A stretch of 64,000 nucleotides of DNA from positions 1-64,000 of the forward strand of contig JAANYP010009662.1 in the NCBI GenBank assembly GCA_020465985.1, written 5' to 3'. The position numbers were made by a program, and so were the translations under genes. How positions within the stretch are numbered: position 1 is the first letter of the stretch; every line of letters starts with the position of its first letter. The DNA is from Centrapalus pauciflorus. Its lineage: Eukaryota; Streptophyta; Magnoliopsida; Asterales; Asteraceae. Below, piece after piece: positions 11,732 through 22,836 of the stretch. The notes under the pieces were generated by a model. It saw only the letters and a list, made by a program, of their open reading frames with translations. It was not told the DNA's origin and did no database searches.

Positions 11732-12240
11732 TAATTTGTACAATATTATTTTTATCAAGGGGTATTATGTAATTTATGAAAGAGTGCTACTATTCTCACC
11801 CAACTTATATCTATTTCTACCCCATCATTATTACCATATTATTAAAAATCCAATTTTTATAATTAATTAATTACTATTAGCCAATAGAAAATGACAGATT
11901 TTTACCTTTTTCACTTTTAATGGTCAACTAACCATCAGCTTTTTAAGTTTTCAAAGACCAATAAATTTTTACTCAGATTTACATTCATTTCAAATTCCAA
12001 TAAAAGTATTGAATAACCTTGAACAAAACACCTCAACATAAATCAGAACTAATTAATTTCTCACAGTAAGTATAAGTCTTAATAAATTTATTGAAAATTA
12101 CAATTCCGTCGCCGGTATTGTTTTCTTACTTTCGGTGGTCACCAGTGACCGACACCTTTTTCTCTTTCATTTCCTTAAATCAACAAGAATAAGGGTAGCG
12201 TACCTTGAGGTGGTCACCGGTGGCCATCGATGAGGCGGTG
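11732..12240. other. Non-coding stretch between MULE gene and element A
   Basis: About 500 bp of AT-rich DNA without a credible ORF. Near 12140-12230 there are GGTGGTCACC-type short inverted repeats. The last five bases, CGGTG (12236-12240), flank the LTR of element A and would be its target duplication, but the partner is lost with A's 5' end. This may be the 3' flank of the MULE or original host sequence. Confidence 0.4.
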
Positions 12241-12586
12241 TGTGAAAACCTTCCCTTACGGGGCAGTCCTCAGAGTCTAGGTCCCACATCATGCAATACG
12301 ATATCAACCATACTAAGATAGGGTAATTATAATGCGGAAAATTAAATTACATGTACATTACAGATTAGGATTTAAGTTACATATTTCAAAATAAAGTTAT
12401 AAAAGGGAAACATCTAATCTAGTCATAACATCATACATCACATCAAGTCTACCCAGAACCACCACGTTTACTGTCTTCCAATCAGTACCAGAAAGTTTGT
12501 TGAGTAGTGGTCTAAGAAAGCTTCAAAACTTGGATCTTGAATGACCTAAGTACTAGGTCCTGCAGGTGATTTTCCTTTGGCTTTTC

Positions 12587-14153
12587 CTGTAAAATATTAA
12601 TGCAACATCTGTAAGCAAAGCTTAGTGAGTTTATAGATTTTCAATATCAACATGCGTGTCAAGCGGAGTCATTAGTCTTAGCGTGATATGTCTTGGCTGC
12701 CGCTACAGCCCTCATGATTGAGATATAGAATCATAGGATTGGTTGATGTTCAGGCCACACTCACGCTTAAATCGTGGGGATCAGCCACATACTGGGCTAG
12801 CTACCAGTAAGTCAATATGGCGGAACATCGGAGGTCATTACCAAGTTCATAAGAACTGGTGAAATAGCCAGGTCTAGAACAATAGACCATCAAGGCTAGT
12901 CAAGCTGAATCAATATATATGTCAGATGTCTGATCAATAGAGAAAGCTTAAGTCATAGAAATCATGATAGCAATGAATCAATAAGCAATGTCTGAAGAAG
13001 TCTTAAATGCAATATGAAATGATAATCAAATAGCTATCATGACCCACTGGGCAACACCGAACCATGGTGTGCACAGGTCTCAATCCAGCTGATAAAATGA
13101 ATGTCAATAAATCTAACATCAACAATATATCTCAACCGGAAAGTCAACATGTTAAATCTGAATATCTATAACTCACTGTTCTGGGTCTTTATCAAACAGA
13201 TATAAAAATCTGCCACCTGAGTTATCTCAGGATTTTATCTTTGTCAATTCTGTTCTCTGTCAAATCAAGTCTTTGACCCGCTTTTAAGTCTTTAAATCTC
13301 TATGTTCAGAATTTCACTGAACCTGTCCAGAATTATCATGATAATATCATGTCAATTTCATCATCTTTATCATCATCTTAATCTTTAAATTCTTGAATTT
13401 TATCTGATTCTGATAACTGATAATCTTATCAATCTTTTATTAAATTCTCATGAGTTCTCTTTCTCTTATATATAAATAAATCATTTTAATTAAAATATCA
13501 AAATGAATATATAAAATTCGAATCAACCCGGATTTGGATCCATCCGGATTGGGGACCCGGATTCGGATCCATCCGAAATGAACCATCCGGATTCAGATCT
13601 AATGGTCATCCGAATTGTAATTGGGATTCGGACCAATCTATCATCCGAATTCGGACTTGATACATCCGAATTAACATTGGAACCGAATTGATGCCACTCA
13701 TCCGAATTCGGACTCAGCCGAATTCGGATCTCACATATTCATATTTTCCCAGAAATGTTCTTATTGTTCTTGAATATCTTCATACGGATTTTTCACAAAA
13801 ATTCCCAAAACTCATTTCTTGTAACATGCAACTTTATATTATGTTATACTAACATTATTGGATTAATTTTATACATTTTTCCCTATCATAAACACATTAA
13901 TTTGATCAAGATCATCCAAAACAAGTCATTTTTATCAAGAACATCTTTTTATCATAAAAATTCATATTTCGTAATAATTTGGATGATCTAACCTCTGATT
14001 TTTGTTTCTATAACCTTTATATACTTCATTTCATCATAATCATCTAAAATCATAGACATGCAACATAAAATTCATGATTTTAATTCTTGGTTTCGGATTT
14101 ACCCAAAAACCAAACCAAATTCATATTTTCTTGAAATTTAAATCACATATTAC
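12587..14153 (-). other. Possible intron inside the LTR of A
   Basis: The minus strand has TTTAGAG|GTAATA at 14153 and CTCACTAAGCTTTGCTTA followed by TTTTACAG|GAAAAG at 12587. The same two landmarks are conserved in the LTRs of G and H and partly in F. CTCACTAAGC resembles a branch-point region. This is inferred from position and sequence only. The palindrome array at 13517-13735 lies inside it. Confidence 0.35.
13517..13735. repeat. Palindromic ATCCGAATTCGGAT-type array in LTR A
   Basis: About a dozen variants of CATCCGAATTCGGA(C/T) or its halves (ATCCGAATT, GGATTCGGA) occur in 220 bp. Spacing is irregular and sequence between them differs. Examples are at about 13650, 13700 and 13715. The same word occurs in LTRs F and G and in the spacer of the copia element D. 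Confidence 0.85.
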
Positions 14154-14336
14154 CTCTAAATCTTGTTGTTTGATGATAATTGTTGCTTCTTGTAACTCCT
14201 TCTTGTATTGATTCTTCAATTACTTGCAATTATGATGAATTTCTTGGTGATTTTGTTGAAATAGCCGAGAGATAGAGAGAGATTAGAGAGAGAGAGAGTC
14301 TTAATATTAATGATCTTAATTGATCATTAATTTTGT

Positions 14337-14345
14337 TTTTATATA
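14337..14345 (-). promoter_or_regulatory. Candidate TATA box, LTR A
   Basis: The minus strand reads TATATAAAAA about 190 bp upstream of the donor-like site and just before a CT-rich tract, a typical layout for a plant LTR promoter and start region. Confidence 0.4.
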
Positions 14346-14555
14346 TCACATTTATCATATTTAAATTTAACCCACTAAACTTTTGTAGTTTACATATCTT
14401 TTAAATTTAATCATCTTTAATTATTCATAACTTATATAAATAATTTAAAACATTATTTCATTTATAATTAAATTACAAGATAATTAATATAATAAAATTA
14501 CATTACCTAATCAAAATACAGAAATTATGATTGGACCAAAAGTTAGGTTGTTACA

Positions 14556-14575
14556 GAATGGGCTCCACCACGCAC
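14556..14575 (-). other. Polypurine tract region of A
   Basis: The minus strand reads GCGTGGTGGAGCCCATTC immediately before the 3' LTR. Element G has nearly the same text before its 3' LTR (GCGTGGTGGAGCTCATG, 62251-62267). The G-rich run is the probable plus-strand primer. Confidence 0.6.
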
Positions 14576-14592
14576 AAACTTCGTCCCCGAAG

Positions 14593-16455
14593 TTAGCTAT
14601 GTTCGAACAAACTGGGATATGTAGCTTTCATAACATCTCTCGATTCCCAAGACTGATGCGAACCTTTGTGGTGTTTCCATTGGACGAGCACCATCTGTAT
14701 CTCTTTATTTCTAAGCTTCTTGGTTTTCGAGTCCAGAATACGTTTTGGCTCTTCAACCACTCTAAGCTTTTCATCAATCTGCAAATTAACGTGTGGTATC
14801 TGAACTTCTCTTTCGTCTGCTAGGCTCTTTCTCAGATGACTGACATGAAATACCGGATGTATTCCAGATAAGTCCGCCGGCAGTTCAAGACGATAAGATT
14901 GATTTCCTATCTTTTCCATAATCTTGAACGGACCGATGAATCTCGGAGCTAGCTTGTTTCTTTTAATGAACCGCACCACATTCTTCATTGGGGATACTTT
15001 CAACATCACCCAATCATTAACTGCAAAACTAATCGATCGATGTCGATTGTCATAGTATGACTTTTGCCTGCTTTGAGCTTCAAGAATATTTCTTCTAACA
15101 AGTTGAATCTTTTCATGAGTCAACTGTAGAAGGGCAGGTCCTGCTATTGGCGATTCGCCTGTTTCGCGCCAACAGGTGGGAGTTCTGCATTTTCTTCCGT
15201 ATAGAGCTTCAAAAGGAGCCATCTTGATCGTTGAATGATAACTGTTATTATACGAGAATTCGACCAGAGGCAAGTGGTCATCCCAGTTACCACCTAGATC
15301 AAGAATGCAGGCACGAAGCATATCTTCCAGAGTTAGGATAGTACGCTCACTCTGGACATCGGCATTAGGATGATAAGCAGTACTCATAGAAATCCGAGTA
15401 CCCATCCCGTCTTGTAGAGCTTGCCAGAATCTGGATGTGAAGCGACTATCACGATCAGATACGATAGACTTTGGCACACCGTGACGAGAAATTATTTCAG
15501 TTATGTATAGTTGTGCCAATCTATCAAGAGAGTACATCTCTTTCATCGGTATGAAATGAGCTGACTTCGTTAATCTGTCCACGACTACCCAGATAGAGTC
15601 GTGCTGTCTCTTGGTTTTCGGCAGCTTCGTGATGAAATCCATAGTTATATGCTCCCACTTCCACTCAGGAAATGGTAGTGGTTGCATATCCCCGAAGGGT
15701 TTCTGGTGTTCTGCTTTTACCATTTGATAGACTCTGCAGCTTTCAACACATTTACCGATGTCTTTCTTCATTCCTGGCCACCAGTAATCAGCTTTAAGAT
15801 CGAAATACATCTTTGAGCTGCCAGGATGAACAGATAATTTGGACTTGTGAGCTTCGGATAGAAGAGTGCTACGTATTGAACCATACTTAGGAATCCAGAT
15901 TCGGTTTCCCTTGAGACAGTGAAGTCCCAAATGATTCAGAGTTAGAAATTGTAATTGCCCTTTAAGATTTTCAGATTCAATATTCTCTTCTTTCAATGCT
16001 TTAGCTTGAGCAACTCGGATGTCTTCAATAAGATCAGAAGAGAATATAACCGGAGTTAGGGCATAGCAGCACCTTTCTGGATAAACTATCCTACTCAAAG
16101 CATCCGCGACAACATTAGCTTTGCCGGGATGATATAGGATCTCGCAATCATAGTCCTTAATAAGCTCCAAGGACCGTCGCTGTTTCATATTCAGATCCTT
16201 CTGAGTGAAAAGATGTTTGAGACTTTTGTGATCAGTGTAAAACTGACACCGAGTCCCATAGAGATAGTGACGCCAGATTTTCAAAGCAAAGGTAACGGCA
16301 GCCAACTCAAGATCATGAGTTGGTGCACTTTTCTCGTAGTCTTTCAATTGCCTTGAAGCGTAGGCAATTACTTTTCCCCTTTGCATTAGAACACATCCTA
16401 AGCCAGTACCAGATGCATCACTATAGACAACGAAATCGTTATTGCCTTCTGGCAA
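14593..16455 (-). pseudogene. Element A RNase H, integrase and chromodomain-like tail
   Basis: This 620-residue frame continues the pol frame at 16543-17478 after one in-frame TGA. Residues 1-95 are RNase H, with YSDASG, DLELAAV and YTDHKS supplying the acidic residues. Next comes the integrase zinc region (HKSKLSVHPG, CVESCRVYQ), in which the last expected Cys is Tyr. The catalytic core follows with VVDRLTKS, IVSDRDSRF and a Glu in VQSERTIL, all three acids kept. The C-terminal domain has YRLELPADLSGIHPVFHV. The tail KTKKLRNKEIQMVLVQW with SWESRD resembles a chromodomain, pointing to the Tekay/Del branch of chromoviruses. These enzymes degrade template RNA and insert the cDNA in the nucleus. 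Confidence 0.93.
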
Positions 16456-16542
16456 GGCTAGGATCGGCGCTTGAATGAGCTTCTGTTTCAGTATGTCAAA
16501 TGCCTCTTGCTGTTTATCAGACCAAACGAAAGGAGTATTATT

Positions 16543-17478
16543 TCATGTTAGCATCGTAAGTGGCACAACAATCTTCGAGAAGTCCTTTATGAATCGCCGA
16601 TAATAACCGGCCAATCCAAGGAAACTTCTTATTTCTGAGGCAATGCGAGACGCTTGCCATTTTTGAACGGCCTCGACTTTAGAAGGATCGACGGAAATCC
16701 CTTCGCCAGAAACAACATGGCCAAGGAACTGAATCTGTCTGAGCCAGAATTCGCATTTAGAGAATTTTGCGTAGAGTCTTTCTTTTCTTAATAACTCTAA
16801 CAATTGCCGCAGATGAATAGAATGATCAGCCTCCGTTTTGGAGTAAATCAGAATATCGTCTATGAATACGATAACTGATTTATCCAACATAGGTCTGCAC
16901 ACGCGATTCATGAGGTCCATGAACGCCGCTGGCGCATTTGTTAAGCCGAACGGCATTACGAGAAATTCGTAATGGCCGTATCTTGTACGGAAGGCTGTCT
17001 TTGGAACATCCTCATTTCTGACTTTTAATTGATGATACCCAGAACGGAGATCTATTTTCGAAAAGTAGCTGGCTCCTTGTAGCTGATCAAACAGATCATC
17101 GATTCTGGGCAGAGGATACTTATTCTTTATGGTAACCTTGTTCAACTCGCGGTAGTCGATGCACATACGGAAGGTTCCGTCTTTCTTTTTAACAAATAGA
17201 ACAGGTGCACCCCACGGAGAAGAACTTGGTCGGATAAACCCCTTCTCTAGCAGTTCTTGCAGTTTTTTTGACATTTCCTGCATTTCTGCAGGTGCAAGTC
17301 TGTAAGGAGCTTTTGCAATAGGAGCCGCACCAGGAACCAAGTCAATACTAAACTCGACTTGACGTTCTGGTGGCACTCCGGAAATGTCATCAGGAAAGAC
17401 GTCTGGGAACTCGCAGATAATAGGAATTTCAGACAAAGATTTCTTTTCAGAGTTGGATTCGAAGAGAGCATAACACAA
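16543..17478 (-). pseudogene. Element A reverse transcriptase
   Basis: The 311 residues cover a gypsy reverse transcriptase: VPPERQVEFSIDLVPGAAPI at the start, WGAPVLFVKKKDGTFRMCID, then VMPFGLTNAPAAF and the active site VIVFIDDILIYS with both aspartates. The frame ends at a TGA (16543-16545) and continues without a shift into RNase H, so the stop looks like a point mutation. The 3' end of the neighbouring gag-protease frame lies 29 bp away in another frame. The block is otherwise unbroken, so A is the best-preserved gypsy pol in the window. Confidence 0.93.
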
Positions 17479-17506
17479 ATAGGATTCATGACCCTTAGAT
17501 ACATAT

Positions 17507-18658
17507 TTATGAGCTTTTTCTTATAGAAATAAAGCAGTGAGCACCTTTACGCTTCTCGCCCTTGATCTCCAATACTTGGCCGTCTGAGGACTTGATTCTG
17601 ATGATTCGACGATTGCAGATAATTGTTGCCTCGTTGTTCATTAACCAATCCATGCCGATGATGACGTCGAATTCTTTTAACGGAATAGGAATGAGGTCGA
17701 GATTGAATATGATGTTGCCAATAAGTAGTGTGCAATTACGGTAAACAGAATCAGCCATAACAAAATTGTTACTAGCTGTCTCAATGTCTAGTATCACAGA
17801 AAGCTTTGATGGAGACTTATGTAATCTTTGTGCAAAAGATGTTGATATGAAAGAACGACTCGCGCCGGAATCAAATAGTACTCGGGCAGGAATAGAGTTA
17901 AGCAGGAACATACCGGTAACTACGTCAGGTGTTTCTTTTGCTTCCTCGGCTGTTATTTGAAAGGCTCGAGTCTTTGCAGTCGGCGTTGTAGTAGAACTCT
18001 TAACTGTAGACCCTCCAGCTGATGACTGAGACTGATAACGCGGCCCGCTACGACACTGATACATAAAGTGTCCCCTTTTTCCACATTTTACGCATCCACG
18101 TCCCTGCTGTGGACATTCTTCACTACTGTGACCGATCATGTTGCACGCAAAGCAAGTAACATCATCTGGATTGCACAATCCCATGTGTGATCTTCTGCAT
18201 CGCTTGCAGAATCGTGGTTCGTTCGTGAGGGAGTAAACTTGTGCTTTCTGCTGTGAACTATGTTGATAGGATTGCTGAGATTGCGACTTATTTGGCTTGA
18301 AAAATCTACCAAATCTTTGTTTCTTCGGAGGAGACGGATTCATTGGGTTAGTCGTTGGAGCGTATAGCTGATCGCCGTACTCTAGATATCCTCTCTCAAT
18401 CTGTCTGGCTGCTTCTACCATTTCCAAGTAACTTTTGTATTTGATCGCGCTCATCGGATGTCGATATTTAGGATTAAGTCCTACACGGAATCTATTCATC
18501 TTCCTTTCTTCGGTAGCTACTTGGTATGAGGAGTAACCGCATAGTCGTGAAAACTCGTGTTCGTATTCATCAACTGTCTTCGTTCCCTGAGTCAGCTGCA
18601 TCAGTTGTACTTCCATCTTATGTTGTTGGTCAATCGGGCAGTACTTCGCATTGAACAT
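17507..18658 (-). pseudogene. Element A gag C-terminal part and protease
   Basis: The first 100 residues are the gag capsid region (QLMQLTQGTKTVDEYEHEF, then ERKMNRFRVGLN). Around residues 150-205 there are three cysteine knuckles: CKRCRRSHMGLC, CFACNMIGHSSEEC and CVKCGKRGHFMYQC, which bind RNA. The aspartic protease follows, with VLFDSGASRSFIS as active site near residue 265 and IGMDWL near 338. Comparison with the following frame suggests a one-base change in a run of A's near 17520 splits protease from RT. Gag builds the particle and the protease matures it. Confidence 0.92.
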
Positions 18659-18724
18659 ATCAAGAAATTGGTTCCACTCTAGAGTTTGAATTATTTCTTC
18701 ACCATAAATACTCCTCTGAGTTTT

Positions 18725-19055
18725 CTACCAGGCACGGGCTGCACCGACGAATAACGCGGACGCATAACTCACTTTCTTAGAGTCTAAGCAATCAGAAATC
18801 CTGAAGATTTCTTCAGTATGGCTAATCCAATCCATCGCCTGAATCGGATTAACTGTTCCTTCAAAATTCAAAGCACCGCTAGCTTTGAAATCTTTAAACT
18901 TGCAGCCTTTTGGCTGAGCAATTTGGGTTTCTGGATTAGATTTATCAGAATCAGATTTATTAGTCTGGACTTGCTTTTCTTTTCTCTTATTTTTCTTTTC
19001 TTCACGTCGTTTAGCTTCGGCCTCATCTCTGGCCTGAAACTGTTCTTGCATTGTC
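18725..19055 (-). pseudogene. Element A gag N-terminal part, truncated
   Basis: This is in the same frame as the downstream gag block, separated by one TAG at the second Trp of a Trp-Trp pair (about 18722-18724; element F keeps both). It holds QARDEAEAKRREEKK (charged, likely helical), PKGCKFKDFKASGALNFEG and ISHTEEIFRISDC. The start codon region is missing: upstream of about 19055 the sequence becomes copia RNase H. An ATG at 19061-19063 is therefore an accident of the junction. Confidence 0.85.
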
Positions 19056-19119
19056 TCGTACATACCATCAAATACATCAAACTTCCCAAAGCCTGTGAGT
19101 AGGGAACGTTTGACATCTT
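19055..19119 (-). pseudogene. Copia RNase H start, fused to gypsy gag
   Basis: The minus strand reads MSNVPYSQALGSLMYLMVC, the conserved end of copia RT / start of RNase H, and then changes into gypsy gag (TMQEQFQARDE) around 19050-19056. Both parts run in the same direction. The break removes the rest of the copia element and the 5' LTR, primer site and gag start of A. Confidence 0.8.
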
Positions 19120-19716
19120 CTAATCATCACTCTCAGTTCTATTAGACACCACCAATGAAGGACGAAAACTTAACGATGACAGATTGTTTACAGGCTTCGC
19201 ATCGAACATCCCGAACCTACAAAGTATCTTCTCAATGTAGACTTGCTGCGACAAGAAGAACCGTTTGTTCTTTCGGTCTCGTAAGATCTCAAATTCCAGA
19301 ATCCTTCTAGCAGGACCTAGATCCTTCATCTCAAACTCGGTACTGAGAAGCTTCTTCATGCGTTGAACTTCTCTTATATCCTTAGCAGCGATCAACATAT
19401 CGTCTACATACACCAACAAGTAAAGCATGCCTCCATCTTTCAATTTCTGGTGATGTACACAGCAGTCATAGGGACTTAGAAAAAATCCATGACTCACCAT
19501 AAAGCTATCAAACCACTTGTACCACTGTCTTGGGGATTGCATCAGGCCATACAATGATCTTTTCAACAAACACACCAAATTTTCCTTCCCTGGCTCCACA
19601 AACCCTTTTAGTTGAGACATATAGATCTCTTCCTCCAAATCACCATGCAGAAATGCCGTCTTCACATCTAGTTGTTCTAACTCCAACTCACCATGAGCAA
19701 CTAGCGACAACAACAC
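19120..19716 (-). pseudogene. Tork-like copia reverse transcriptase (partial)
   Basis: The 198-residue frame has ELEQLDVKTAFLHGDLEEE, QLKGFVEPGKENLVCLLK, SLYGLMQSPRQWYKWFDSF and the active site LLVYVDDMLIAA with both aspartates. It ends at a stop just before the RNase H words at 19116. Upstream RT sequence continues in other frames (19745-19910) with stops. This fits a Tork-lineage copia element, older than element B, which interrupts it upstream. Confidence 0.88.
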
Positions 19717-19814
19717 CCTGATTGACGTATGACAAACTACCGGGGAGAAAATTTAATTGTAGTCGAGACCTTCCTTCTGACTATAACCCTTGGCTACCAG
19801 TCTGGCCTTGAATC

Positions 19815-20403
19815 TTACTTCTTCTGACTGTTCGACACTGATTTTCTTCTTGAAAATCCATTTGCAGCCAACAACCCTTCTAACTTTCGGTAACTAAACA
19901 AGAACCCACGTCTTATTCTTGTGCAGAGTTTCAATCTCTTCTGACAACGCACCAGACCACCGATCTGCATCTTTAGACACAATTGCTTCCCGATAGGAAT
20001 TAGGATCGTTTGAACAGTCCATATCTTCAGCAACCTGTAAAGCATAAACAGCCATGTCTTCAAAACCATATCGAGTCGGCGGTTTTATCTGTCTCCTCGA
20101 TCTCTCTTGAGATAGTGAGCTACCGGCTCCACCTTCACGAGATAACCCCGAACTCGAACCCTGAACAAACGACGACCCTGAACCAGAATCTATCATCGAT
20201 TCACTTCTGAATTCCACATCATCTTCTATAGACTTGTTCTTAACGTTCACTTGGTTTCCTTCTTCATTCACAAACTCTACCCTGTTGTCACTCGAACCAT
20301 GATCAGACCCATCGTGCTCCTCCACCTTCTTGGTGACACTCTCCTTGGTAGAATACATCTTATTCTCATCGAACATAATATCATGGCTCAGGCATATTCT
20401 CAT
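19815..20403 (-). pseudogene. Tork-like copia: integrase-to-RT connector and RT start
   Basis: This frame covers the poorly conserved linker after the integrase: an acidic region, a Ser/Gly-rich stretch around residues 70-100, then RRQIKPPTRYGFEDMAVYAL and the RT entry YREAIVSKDADRWSGALSEE with ETLHKNKTWVLV. Positions and order match the copia plan. It is separated from the RT frame by a shift and stops near 19800-19890. Confidence 0.75.
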
Positions 20404-21219
20404 CTCATCTCATCTGGAGACCAAACTCTGTAACCTTTCACACCATCTCCATACCCCATGAAAACACCTTTCTTGGCCCTCGGTTCCAGTTTACGATCAT
20501 TTACATGGTAATACGCCGGACACCCAAACACCCTAAGCTTCGAATAGTCCACTGGCTTACCCGTCCAAACTTCAAATGGTGTTTTACGATGAATAGCGGT
20601 AGCAGGTGAAGGGTTGATGAAATAACACGCCTTGTTTACTAGCTTCGGCCCAATATCCACGTGACAAACCCGCATTCAGCAACAGACACCTTGCTCGTTC
20701 CAGCAGTGTTCTGTTCATCCTTTTGGCAACCCCGTTTTGCTGAGGCGTATGCCAAACCGTCTTGTGTCTTGCAATGCCGTGTTCTTCACAAAAATCATCA
20801 AACTCCCTTAAATAGAACTCCAACCCGTTGTCGGTCCTTGTCTTCTTGACTTTACGTTCCAACTGATTCTCCACCAGTGACTTCCAGCTCCGGAATTTTC
20901 CGAGTGACTCACCCTTGTGCTTCATAATGAACACCCACGTCATTCGCGAGAAGTCATCTATGATTAAAAGAAAATATCGACCACCACCAAGTGACGGCAC
21001 TCTAGATGGACCCCAACAGTACGTATGAACGTAATCCAACGAAGCTTTAGTTTGATGAATGGCCTTTGAGAAACTAACTTTTGTTTGTTTTCCAAGCACA
21101 CAAGTTTCACAAAAATCCAACTTTGTCACCTTATGTCCTTCAAGAAGATCTCTTGAGCTCAACACCTCCAAGCCCTTTTGTCCTACATGACCAAGCCTCA
21201 TGTGCCACATCTTCGTCAC
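20400..21219 (-). pseudogene. Tork-like copia integrase
   Basis: Starting at MTKMWHMRLGHVGQKGL, the frame shows the zinc-binding region (H...H, then CETCVLGKQ) and the core with LIIDDFSRMTWVF and TRTDNGLEF. In the third catalytic block the Glu is replaced by Lys: QQNGVAKRMNRT at about 20720-20690. A frameshift near 20640 moves the C-terminal part (PSPATAIHRKTPFEVWTG, RVFGCPAYYHV) to another frame. The Glu loss alone should abolish strand transfer. Confidence 0.88.
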
Positions 21220-21344
21220 CTCTGGACCTTCACTTTGCGTTTGCGAAACAGAAACGATTCCATTACTCAGTATCGTTTCACCTTTAACACGTACATTGTA
21301 GCTTCCCGAACTCCTTTCATGACAACCAATGCTCCCTTGGATAC
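21220..21344 (-). pseudogene. Tork-like copia pre-integrase segment, cut by element B
   Basis: The minus strand gives GSYNVRVKGETILSNGIVSV and, in another frame, SKGALVVMKG, ending at the GATAC target duplication of B (21340-21344). The same reading continues for a short distance on B's far side (33083 onward: LGKV). B therefore split this copia element. Confidence 0.7.
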
Positions 21345-22492
21345 TGTAGGTCCCAAAAGATATCCCAAGTGTATAGCTTTAAGCTATAGAGGGGGGGTGA
21401 ATACACCACTTTAAAAACTACTCACAATTTTCTCAATGTTTGTATGTATTATTAACAAATGTTAATTACCAACAAGCTTGAATGCGGAAAGGTTCAAGCT
21501 GAGATGACAGATACAACAGTATATCTAACTCGTCTAAGACTGACTTAAACTAATTACAGTGAATACACTCACTAAGAATCACTCATTGTGTTTACAAGAC
21601 TCTGAGGAACAGCTTGAACAAGAACAGCTTAGACACTGAGTACTGTTTTATTCAAGCAGACTTGCATGCATGAAAGACACACTTTGAATGCACGTTCACT
21701 CTTGTTTTCAGCACTTAGCTTTTTGGCTTGATCGATCAATCCTTGGAAGTTTCTTTTTATACCCACTCAGAGGATCTAACTGAAGCTTCTTCATTGGACG
21801 AAATGAAAAGGAGAAGTCTTGTTGAAAAGACAACATAACCTTTTCTGCACCTTTCTGAAAAGCAGACTTGTCTTCACATGTGCAGAACTTTTGTCTTTTC
21901 ACTTTGTCTACTGTTGCATTGCCTTTAACCAAATAAGGAATGTCAACTTTGTGTTTTTCTTCCTTATAAAGGCCTATTTTGATATAAGAAAAAGGTCTGT
22001 CACCCTTTTTCAAATAACCTTTTGTCTTCATGTAATAGAACAGCTTGGGCAGGCTGAGCAGTTCTGATTTCCACTTTGTCTTCGACTTTGTAAACTGCTC
22101 TTGTAGTAAAAAACAATACATGAGGACTTGGAAACACATTCCATAAAGTGTTTAGCCTGTTCACAAAGAACAGGTTCTGTTCACAAAGAACAGGTTCTGT
22201 TCACAAAGAACAGAACACTTGTAAACTGCCCAAGCTGCTCATCAGTGTAGAGCAGCGTAGACAGTTTATGTCCAGCCTGTTCAGCAGACTGAACAGCTTG
22301 GGCAAAACTGCCTTTGTTGCAACATATGCAACACATAGAACAGCTTTAGGCTGATATTGCAAATCATTTTCAGGTTTCAATAAGGCATATAACAGGCCTT
22401 AAATTCAACCATCAAAAACATCGACAGGTTTGATTAATAATCTCCCCCTCAGATGCAGAGCAGGTTTGATTGAGGCCTTTTTGTGCCTAACA
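21345..22492 (-). repeat. Element B 3' LTR
   Basis: 1148 bp, from TGTAGGTCCC to GCCTAACA on the plus strand. On the minus strand it begins TGTTAGGCAC and ends GGGACCTACA. It carries three 20-bp units of TGTTCACAAAGAACAGGTTC around 22158-22215, whereas the other LTR has two. Many CTGTTC / GAACAG words lie at 22040-22350, upstream of the TATA motif. Confidence 0.96.
21754..21761 (-). promoter_or_regulatory. TATA box of element B LTR (3' copy)
   Basis: The minus strand reads GGGTATAAAAAGAAAC, conserved in the 5' LTR at 32358-32365. It lies about 730 bp into the LTR and downstream of the GAACAG/CTGTTC cluster, a sensible U3 promoter position. Confidence 0.6.
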
Positions 22493-22506
22493 ATCTCCCC
22501 CTATTT
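22493..22506 (-). other. Polypurine tract of element B
   Basis: The minus strand reads AAATAGGGGGAGAT directly before the LTR start TGTTAGG. A similar tract (AGGGGGAGAT) precedes the LTR of element D at 41630. Confidence 0.8.
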
Positions 22507-22836
22507 GCAATAACCAGTCTAAGCTGGAATTATCAAAAGTCAATATATATTTTTACAGTACATTTGTTGAAATAAAATTACAACATCAACATAAAGTAAA
22601 AGACAGTTTATACATACACTGATTTTTGATTACATTAGAACAACACATGTTCTTACAAAAGTACAACTGATGTACTGATGTATATTACAACTAATGTAAA
22701 AGAAAATTACAACATATGTAAATAAAGTACAACTAATGTACATTGGACTGTTTTTGTTAGGAGCAGAAAATGGTAAGCCTGTCCAACTGATGGACAGCTT
22801 CCATTCATCACCTACCCAGATGACAGATGGACTTCA
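22507..22836. other. Element B 3' untranslated tail
   Basis: About 330 bp between the stop of the additional ORF and the polypurine tract. It is AT-rich, with repeated ACAACTAATGTA / ACAACATATGTA words at 22640-22740. No ORF or known motif was seen. Confidence 0.5.

Larger units (their letters stand above)
12241..14555 (-). repeat. Element A 3' LTR (gypsy)
   Basis: On the minus strand the LTR starts TGTAACAACC (at 14555) and ends GGTTTTCACA (at 12241), 2315 bp. It aligns with F's LTR (51366-55873) along its length, including the last 80 bp (GGACCTAGAC, GAGGACTGCC). F's LTR without its insertion is about 2355 bp, matching this length. It carries a CT-rich tract, a donor-like AGAGGTAA, a palindrome array and an acceptor-like TTTTACAGG in that order. 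The partner 5' LTR is absent. Confidence 0.92.
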
